From Candidatus Lindowbacteria bacterium RIFCSPLOWO2_12_FULL_62_27 (GTDB taxonomy: Bacteria > Lindowbacteria > 2-12-FULL-62-27): a DNA stretch of 64,000 nucleotides. Position 1 is the first letter of the stretch; every line of letters starts with the position of its first letter. The stretch is from positions 18,236 to 82,235 of the forward strand of contig MFPR01000012.1 in assembly GCA_001784175.1 (NCBI GenBank). Direction: 5' to 3'. The position numbers and the translations under genes were made by a program. Shown here piece by piece: positions 54,201-60,700 of the stretch. The notes below the pieces were generated by a model that saw nothing but the letters and a program-made list of their open reading frames with translations, ran no database searches and was not told where the DNA came from.

Positions 54201-54392
54201 CGCGCCGAAACAGTGCCAGAGGTTTTTGTCAGGCGTGATGACAAGAGACGGGTTGTGATCGTTGTGGAAGGGGCACAGGCCGATCAAGTCCTTGCCATGC
54301 GGCGCGAGTTCGACGCCGCGCCGCCGCGCGAGGTTGGCGACGGCAACGGCTCGTTTGATTCGTTCAAGCTCTTCGTCAGGAATCCGTCCCAT
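51294..54392 (-). CDS. DnaG-like primase fused to an AAA-type ATPase and winged helix (element B)
   Basis: The 1032-residue paralogue of 41988-45095 has the same order. The zinc finger is [28 protein letters not shown]. The Toprim domain shows [18 protein letters not shown] and [19 protein letters not shown], the ATPase [19 protein letters not shown] and [19 protein letters not shown], and the winged helix [25 protein letters not shown]. The linker carries copy 4 of the 48-bp repeat (residues about 409-428), absent from the paralogue. The C-terminal tail is a serine/glycine/proline-rich repeat ([15 protein letters not shown]), unlike the tail of A. The ATG at 54392 is in the same context (GGGAAATATG) as in A. 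Confidence 0.9.
   Translation of the reverse strand: [1032 protein letters not shown]
51410..51490. repeat. CCGGACC-rich repeat tract at the 3' end of primase B
   Basis: At least six short CCCGGACC-like units occur within 80 bases, encoding the low-complexity tail. The tract is in the same place as the 21-base repeats of primase A but unrelated in sequence. Confidence 0.65.
53108..53165. repeat. 48-bp double-hairpin coding repeat, copy 4 (inverted orientation)
   Basis: The element is inverted relative to copies 1-3. Its first stem is GATGTC-GGA-GACATC instead of GGCGTC-GGA-GACGCC, so both changed pairs are compensated. It is bounded by identical CGGCCGGATC at 53108 and 53156. The paralogous primase has only one CGGCCGGATC and no element at the same place. 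Confidence 0.9.
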
Positions 54393-54412
54393 ATTTCCCG
54401 TATCCACCGATC

Positions 54413-54446
54413 CGCCCGAAACGGGCGTTTTTTGAAAATGTGTCAA
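54413..54446 (-). promoter_or_regulatory. Primase B promoter module with palindrome
   Basis: On the minus strand TTGACA (54446-54441), then CATTTTCAAAA and CGCCCG-TTT-CGGGCG (54427-54413), repeat the layout before primase A. Confidence 0.6.
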
Positions 54447-54449
54447 TGC

Positions 54450-54486
54450 CGGGTGGGATAATTTTCGAGACGATTTAACCCACCCG
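54450..54486. promoter_or_regulatory. Inverted repeat in the divergent regulatory region of element B
   Basis: CGGGTGGG (54450) and CCCACCCG (54479) form an 8-bp perfect inverted repeat around an AT-rich centre, extendable to 12 bp with one mismatch. It lies between the divergent promoters and is a likely operator of the XRE regulator. Confidence 0.65.
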
Positions 54487-54492
54487 AAAACC

Positions 54493-54521
54493 TTGACAAA
54501 CAGACGCCAATTATTTACATT
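54493..54521 (+). promoter_or_regulatory. Promoter of the element B regulator
   Basis: TTGACA (54493-54498), 17 bases, then TACATT (54516-54521). GGAG lies eight bases before the ATG at 54635. Confidence 0.7.
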
Positions 54522-54634
54522 TTATGCAAATAGAAGTCAAGACGTTTTTTGGATATTTTCCAACCAAGAAACGGTGCGGGCCAGAGCGGAGATAAACTGG
54601 AGGTGATGAAGGTTTGCTTTCTGGAGATAGTATA

Positions 54635-55015
54635 ATGAAACTACAGAAACCGAAGCCGGAGACTTTCGGATTCCGTCTACAGCAGTTTCGGCTGCAACGG
54701 GGTCTGACTCAGGCCGAGATTGGGAAGAAGATCGGGCTGTCGCTGCGGATGCTGAGCTACTACGAGGGCAACCACGGCCGCCTTCCGCCTGTCGATGTCG
54801 TGATGAAATTGGCGAAGGTGATTCGTGTGCCTGTTGACGATTTGCTTGGCGCCGACGCCTCCGACTTCGGGCCGCCGCCGCGTTCCGTCAGGCTGCTAAA
54901 GAGATTGCGCCGGATCGAGCAGCTGCCGCGCCATCACCAGCGAGCGATCATGGAACATTTGGACGCGCTCCTGGCAAAACGCGCCAACGGCAATGGCCGG
55001 CGCGTGACTGCCTAA
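54635..55015 (+). CDS. XRE-family transcriptional regulator of element B
   Basis: The 126-residue protein has an HTH at about 10-65 (QQFRLQRGLTQAEIGKKIGL, LSYYEGNHGRLPPVDVVMKL) and a helical tail (LKRLRRIEQLPRHHQRAIMEHL) like that of the element A regulator, including the final R-V-x-A. It is divergent from the primase gene and followed without a gap by a second DNA-binding-type gene. It probably controls the element's replication and integration genes. Confidence 0.9.
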   Translation: MKLQKPKPETFGFRLQQFRLQRGLTQAEIGKKIGLSLRMLSYYEGNHGRLPPVDVVMKLAKVIRVPVDDLLGADASDFGPPPRSVRLLKRLRRIEQLPRHHQRAIMEHLDALLAKRANGNGRRVTA

Positions 55016-55375
55016 ATGGGCGGCGACGATTCCGAGCAAACCATTCGACTGCTGACGGAAATCAGGGACCAACTCAAGCGGATCAGCGCGAAGCTTTCAA
55101 ATCTGGACGATGTCCGTGTCGGTATCAACGAGCTTGTCCGATATTTTTATGACAGCAAGCCTCGATCGCCGTTGGATGATACAGGAAAAAAATACAGCCC
55201 CCAAAAAATTCGAGAAGAACATCCCCAAGCATATCAGCCGTGGACGTCCCAGGAAATCGAACGAGTGGAAAGGGGTCATTCGGAAGGCAAAAGCATAAGG
55301 GAGTTGGCCGCCGACCTCGGACGACAACCGGGTGCGATTCGGTCCAGATTGAGTAAATCCGGCCTGCTAAAATAG
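55016..55375 (+). CDS. Small protein with coiled coil and Myb/HTH-like end
   Basis: The 119-residue protein starts directly after the regulator stop. Residues 8-32 (EQTIRLLTEIRDQLKRISAKL) look like a short coiled coil. The C-terminus PWTSQEIERVERGHSEGKSI followed by RELAADLGRQPGAIRSRL matches the Myb/SANT-like HTH pattern found in phage and plasmid proteins. It is absent from element A, so it is an accessory regulator or structural DNA-binding protein of element B. Confidence 0.7.
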   Translation: MGGDDSEQTIRLLTEIRDQLKRISAKLSNLDDVRVGINELVRYFYDSKPRSPLDDTGKKYSPQKIREEHPQAYQPWTSQEIERVERGHSEGKSIRELAADLGRQPGAIRSRLSKSGLLK

Positions 55376-56199
55376 AAATTCACACATCACCCCCAAAGCA
55401 AAACCAAACAGAGCAGGGCGTATTAAAGTCGCCCCGCCTGGGCAGAAGTGTGGGCACGGCCCGCTCGAATTGTGGGCGATGACCACTTACACGTAGAACG
55501 CGCCGGCCTCTCGCGCCGCGAAAAACGCGCGGCGCACGGCCGGCGCTCCGACGACGAGCGGGGCGGACCGCGCCCCCCGCCGCAGGTTCTCCTCCCCTCA
55601 ACCTCTCCTCTCCTTGGCATCCCTGTAATAAGGAAGCATCAATGAGGGGAGGAGACCCAGCTCTTGGGGGGCGCTACGCCGGCGGCCTCCGTCCCTCCGC
55701 CGAACATGTGGCGCAACGTCCTGTTGCGCCACCGGCTCCGGAACTCCGGCCTTGTCGTTCCGCCCCGAACTTCCCGCACACGCGGGCCTCACTGACACCT
55801 GAGCTTGTACGGCGGGGCGAGAATCCGCTGTAGGAGACCCATCCATGGGGCGGCGTCACTGACAATCTGGGGTGACGCCGACTGGCCGGCGGACATCGTG
55901 TCCGCCGGAAAGAAAACGGCGGCTAAGAAAAAAGCCGGGCACAAGCGCGGCCGCGCCGGAAGCGTTGCCGGTTCCTTCTTTCAGCTGCGGGTTTCCGGTT
56001 TCAGGATTCGCGCGGGACACGATGTCCCGCGCACAGCTTCAAGCCATGGACGGCCGTGCGGGCACTTCGTGACCGCACCCGAAAGACGGGGTGTCGGCGT
56101 GAGCGGCCACGAATGTGGCCGCGCCGGGAAATCAGGATTTCCCGCACGCCGAATGATGCAAAAGCGTTGCGAGAGGCGCAGACCCAAAGACGGCGACAG
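55376..56199. other. Hairpin-rich non-coding right flank of element B
   Basis: No gene is supported. The stretch holds the shared CCCCAAAGCAAAACCAAACA motif (55390), the hairpin GTGGCGCAAC-GTCCT-GTTGCGCCAC (55705) and the third copy of the hairpin module (55886-56187) with GCGGCCAC-GAAT-GTGGCCGC and CGGGAAAT-CAGG-ATTTCCCG. Confidence 0.6.
55390..56060. repeat. Right-end repeat of element B (shared with element A)
   Basis: Blocks 55390-55432 and 55837-56055 correspond to 45923-45967 and 46385-46600. The offset of the hairpin block is 9453 bases. The match lies at the same place relative to the regulator gene in both elements. Confidence 0.75.
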
Positions 56200-56418
56200 G
56201 GCGCTGAACGTATCCGGCGTAAACGTCACCCCGGTGAGCCGGTCCAGCGCGTCGTAGCCGTACTGCCGCGTTCCGTGCCGGTCCGTCATGGCAGTGCGGT
56301 TGTCGTTTGAGTTGTACTGATACCGGAAAAAACTCGTGAGCGCGCCGGCGTGCAGGTGTTCGATATCGGTCACCCTGTTTTTCGAATCGTATTTCCATTC
56401 CGACACCAGCTTGCCCCC
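56200..56418 (-). pseudogene. RHS-repeat fragment
   Basis: The minus-strand frame reads KLVSEWKYDSKNRVTDIEHL, FFRYQYNSNDNRTAMTDRHG and QYGYDALDRLTGVTFTPDTF, clear YD repeats with neither a start region nor a tip. It then runs into the right-end repeat of element B. It is probably the beginning of a further tip cassette that was cut by insertion or deletion at the element boundary. Confidence 0.8.
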
Positions 56419-56870
56419 TTTTCTTTCCTACTTTTGCTAGGGCAGAAAATAAGAAGTATAGTCAAAATAATTGCGAAAGCCACAACAAAAATATGCACGC
56501 ACGTCAAAAACAAAACAAAATTAATGGTACCCATAGTACCCAAATAATTGTCTAGTACATAATTATATTTTGATAAGATATTATTTACAAAAATAGGAAA
56601 ATCGCTATTATTAGAATACATGAAATAATGCACGAAAATGAAAAACGATATCGACCAGCAAAACAAGATGATATAATTAATCAGAATATTCGAATTCCGC
56701 TTTCTTATAAGAAAATAAATTAAATGCGCAACGATTAAGAAAAGGTTACCCGCTGCCAAGATCACCCTATCGTCGATAGATTTAATAAATATACCTATAA
56801 CAAAAACAGATATATACACCGACACTATGAAGCGGGGAAATTCACGCAACGAAGAATAATCAAACTTCAC
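56370..56870 (-). CDS. Polytopic membrane protein, candidate immunity protein of the main RHS tip
   Basis: The protein of up to 166 residues has about four hydrophobic helices (FIVSVYISVFVIGIFI, LFLIVAHLIYFLI, YIILFCWSISFFIFVHYF, FVLFLTCVHIFVVAFAIILT). It lies two bases after the RHS tip gene. The last fifteen residues (GASWCRNGNTIRKTG) run over the RHS fragment in another frame, so the native C-terminus was probably lost. AT-rich composition and position fit an immunity gene; the family is unknown. Confidence 0.6.
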   Translation of the reverse strand: MKFDYSSLREFPRFIVSVYISVFVIGIFIKSIDDRVILAAGNLFLIVAHLIYFLIRKRNSNILINYIILFCWSISFFIFVHYFMYSNNSDFPIFVNNILSKYNYVLDNYLGTMGTINFVLFLTCVHIFVVAFAIILTILLIFCPSKSRKEKGASWCRNGNTIRKTG

Positions 56871-56872
56871 TT

Positions 56873-57748
56873 TTATAAATCTGCTTGTAAATCTTGTGGA
56901 ACTGAAGATTTGATTAACTCATAGGCTTCATCATTTGTACTAAAGTTCTGCCTCAACCATGTCCAATCCTTGTCCTTACCTTCTTCGATAATTTTCTGCA
57001 GATTAGTTCTAAATGTTGTTACACTAGTCTCTAATCCTTCCAACGTCGTTTTCTTTGATGCGGATATATTACCGGTTAGTGCACTATTAATGTTTCTCAG
57101 CATTTGAGAGGCCTTCGCATTTAATAAGTCTAGTTTGGATTTATATATTGCTTTCAATAATAATTTAAAGCCATATGCGGCCACACTAACTACTATCGCA
57201 CTAACAACCAGTTTCTCGATTAGTGTAAGCTGCCCGAACGGATCCACAGAATTAATAGGGTTTCCTTCTGTATATGTATACTTGTGATGGGTTTTAGGTT
57301 GATCAAGAGATTTAAATACGTTTTCGGACTGTAAGAAATTCCCGCCAATAGGATCATAATATCTAGCGCGGTAAAAAATGAGGCCAATTTCATCATCGTG
57401 TTCCCTGCTGGTATATCCATAGATGTCGGACGGTGGCGTTTCGGTAGGATCGTGACCGGATGGAAGCAGGATTCGCTTTCCGTAGGCTTTATAATCGTAT
57501 GTTTTTACGGTTTCGCCTGTCGGGGTCAAAACTTCACGGACAGAATTTTGGGCGTCGTGCAAAAAGAAAAATTTTGCCGGCGGCGCTCTTGTGCCCGATG
57601 TTCCTTGTGTATATGCAATCAGCGGTTCATCGATGCCCGGCCCATGGGTGAAAAAGTGATACCTGTCAGGTGCCCGTTGCCGTCGCGCTGATAGCCGACG
57701 GATCCTTCGGGATTGGTCATCCGGGTCAGAACCTCTCCTCCGGCCCAC
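56873..57748 (-). CDS. RHS C-terminal core end and variable tip of the main RHS locus
   Basis: RHS-like sequence begins at about residue 28 (RYHFFTHGPGIDEPLIAYTQ) and continues FFLHDAQNSVREVLTPTGET, DIYGYTSREHDDEIGLIFYR, ARYYDPIGGNFLQSENVF and NPINSVDPFGQ. A tip of about 120 residues follows, with one hydrophobic helix (LVVSAIVVSVAAYGF) and a soluble helical end. The large RHS gene upstream runs out of frame about ten codons into this region, so the two belong together but are separated by a frameshift near 57665. The residues before 28 have no RHS similarity. The tip's toxic activity is not recognisable. Confidence 0.75.
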   Translation of the reverse strand: MGRRRGSDPDDQSRRIRRLSARRQRAPDRYHFFTHGPGIDEPLIAYTQGTSGTRAPPAKFFFLHDAQNSVREVLTPTGETVKTYDYKAYGKRILLPSGHDPTETPPSDIYGYTSREHDDEIGLIFYRARYYDPIGGNFLQSENVFKSLDQPKTHHKYTYTEGNPINSVDPFGQLTLIEKLVVSAIVVSVAAYGFKLLLKAIYKSKLDLLNAKASQMLRNINSALTGNISASKKTTLEGLETSVTTFRTNLQKIIEEGKDKDWTWLRQNFSTNDEAYELIKSSVPQDLQADL

Positions 57749-60700
57749 TCCCGCGTCTCCGTCCGAACCGCGCCCGACGGCGAGCGGGTGGTCTGCTCCA
57801 CCAGGTTGCCAGACCCGTGATATTTGTTGGTGATGATCGTGCCGTCGGGATCGGCCTGCTCGATGAGCCTGCCTTGACTATCGTATTTGTAGCGGGTGGT
57901 TTGTCCTTGCGCGTCCGTCATGGAGATGCGGTTTCCGAATCCGTCGTAGGAGTACGTGTTCACAAGGGCGCTGTCGGCAAAGACGGACGTGAGGTTGCCG
58001 TATGCGTCGCGGCCGTACGTCCAGACATGACCCTCCGCGTCGGTCATTCCCACGCGCCACCGGCTGCTCCAGCGGTAGGTCGTGATGTCGGCGTTGTTGC
58101 GACGCATGACAACAGGATTTCCGTGCTCGTCATATTCGATCTCGGTGACGACGTCCTGAGGCCCCGATCCGCCGCCCAGCGTTACGCCTGTCGTCCGCGT
58201 TTTTGTGAGATCGCCATGCTCATTGTATGAAAATTCCCGGACACTGCCATCGGGGTCGACCGTCCGGGTAACGCGACCCTGAGGATCATATGAAAAATTC
58301 GTGGTGTGGCCATCGATCGTCTCGGAAAGAATCCAGCCCTCCTCGTTGACGACGCGGCTTGTGCGGCTTCCTAGGCTGTCCCTGCGTTCGACGATGTGTC
58401 CGGCTTTATCGTAGGAAAAATTCTCGACAAGGTCGCCCCTCTTCTTCTCTAAGAGCCACCCTTGCGTGTTGTAGCGCCGCTCAACCGGCGGTAGGCCGCC
58501 CACCACGCCCAGCCTAGTCAGGTTGTTGTTGGCGTCATACTCGGCCTCCATCTCCATCGCGATGCTCTCGCGGCGGATGCGGTTTACCCGCCCGGCAAGA
58601 TCGTATGAAAAATGCGTGGCATGATCTCCCGTTTGAACATCCGAAAGACGGCCGGTCCCGGCTTCATAGACAAAATCCGACGTGTAGGCGTGCGGCCCGC
58701 TCTGCGCAAGAATGCGGGTAAGACGGTTTAATCCGTCATAGGTCGCGGACAACGCGACGGTGGGATCGGCGGAAGTTGAGCCTTGAGACGTAAGGCCGGT
58801 GATCAATCCACGTCTGTTGTACGAAAGATTCGTCGTCAGAGGCGAAAGTCCGGGCGAGGCGCGGACATGCCGGGTCAGGCGGCTTTCAGGATCGTAGGTC
58901 ATCGCCTCCGCTTCGGCCCCGTCCGAAAATTGCGTGAGATTTCCCAGCGCGTCATAATTCATGGACGTTGCGCGCGGGTTTGCCGATCCACGGATCATGG
59001 AGGTCGGGCGATTGAGCTGATCGTACCCATAGGAAATCCTGAGGCCGTCCGGCCGGCGCTCCTCAATCATCAGGCCACGCTCGTCAAAGGAGTAGTCTGT
59101 TCGGACGGCGCCGACGCCGCTTACGTTTCTCTGAACGGAGGCCAGTCGGTCAGAGGCTGCGTACTCGAAGGCGATCGTTTGCCCGTTGGGGCTGGAAATT
59201 TCCGTCACATTTCCCCAGCCGTCGTACGCCACAGCCGTGACGAGGTCGGATTCATCCCCGCCAAGCGCGACGCCTACCGTCCGGAGGGTCGCGGGCCGGC
59301 CCGCGTCGTCATACGAAAAAAGTGTCGTGCCGCCGGGGCCTTCCTCTTTGTCGGGCAGGCCCATGGATTCTTTTGTTCCATAGGTCAAGGTTGTTGTAGA
59401 TGCAGGCGTCGTCACGCGGCTTACATTGCCATTCGCGTATTCCAGCGCGGTCGTGCCCCGTGCCGGGTCCGTCATGACGGAAACTGTTCCGTCGGCGTTT
59501 CTTCCCACGGAAAACGCAATATCCCCGCTTTCGGATTTCAGAAAATTTCCGGCGGAGTTGTAGGCGAAATTCACAGGAGAGGATGAAATGCCCTCCAGTC
59601 GACCCGGGTGGTTTCGTTTCGGATCGAAATCATCAAGGTTGTCTGGGTAAGTCCACGTGACAGGATCGGAGCCGGTCCATCGGGCCAGGTTCTTCATGCG
59701 GTCGTATTCGAGAGAGATCGCGTGTCCGTTCGCCTCCACGATTTGGGACGGTCTGCCCAGCGTGTTCCACTGAAGGGTTGTGGCCGCGTTATGTGGGTCT
59801 GTGACTGCATCGATCCGGCCCCCACCGATGGGCTGTCCGGCGAGGTCGAAATTTCGCCACGGGTCGTACATGACGGCCGTGAACGCGCCCGCCGCGTCGA
59901 TCAGGCTGGTTTTGTTTGTCACGATCCCGCTTGACGGCTCGTACGCGAGGCTCAAGCGCCCGTCCGGCGGGGCGATGGAGATCGCGCGGTTGAAGGGGTC
60001 GTATGCGACTGAAACCTGATGGGGGCCTTGGCGAACTTCCGTCATAAAGCCGGCAGGAGCGTAGGTGTATTCTATCGGGTCCCCGGCCGGCCGCGCCACA
60101 CCCGCCAGCTTGGCCGTTTCGTCGGGACGGCCATCCACATATAAATACAAATATTGAAGCAGGCGTCCCATTGCGTCGGTGATTTTCGTGATGAGCTGTG
60201 ATCCGGGGAGATATTCAAAAAGCAGCGTCCGGGACGTGCTGGCGGAAACGACCTGCGTGAGACGCGCCTCATCGTCGTAGTCGAGGTCGACGGCGTTGCC
60301 GTTCGGGTCCTCGATCCGAGTAAGCTGGGCGATCCGCGTCCGTCCTTGGAGAATATCGAAGGTATACCGCGTGCCGTCCTTGCGGGTCATCTCCAGACGT
60401 TTTTCGGAAGTCTTGCGCAGGCGCATCGGTTCCGCGCCCGTTCCGGTGACCTGTCGATACTCGATCAGTTCACGTCCGTCGACGATCGTTTTCTCGATCG
60501 GCCACGGCCGGATGAACGTGTGACGCGTGCCGTCCTCGTCGATCAGGATCACCGCCGTGTCCAGCACATGGGTCATCAGACTCATATCCCAGTATGCCGC
60601 GTCGTCACCCACGATCAGGAGATTGTAGTTGTGCGTCCAGCCGCGCCCGAAAGGGAGCGGGACCGGCTCGGCATCCGGTGCGTCCTTTCGCAGGACGTTC

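Noticed and set aside
46385..56187. CRISPR array
   Set aside because: The hairpins are palindromic and irregularly spaced with no constant repeat-spacer pattern, and no cas genes are near.
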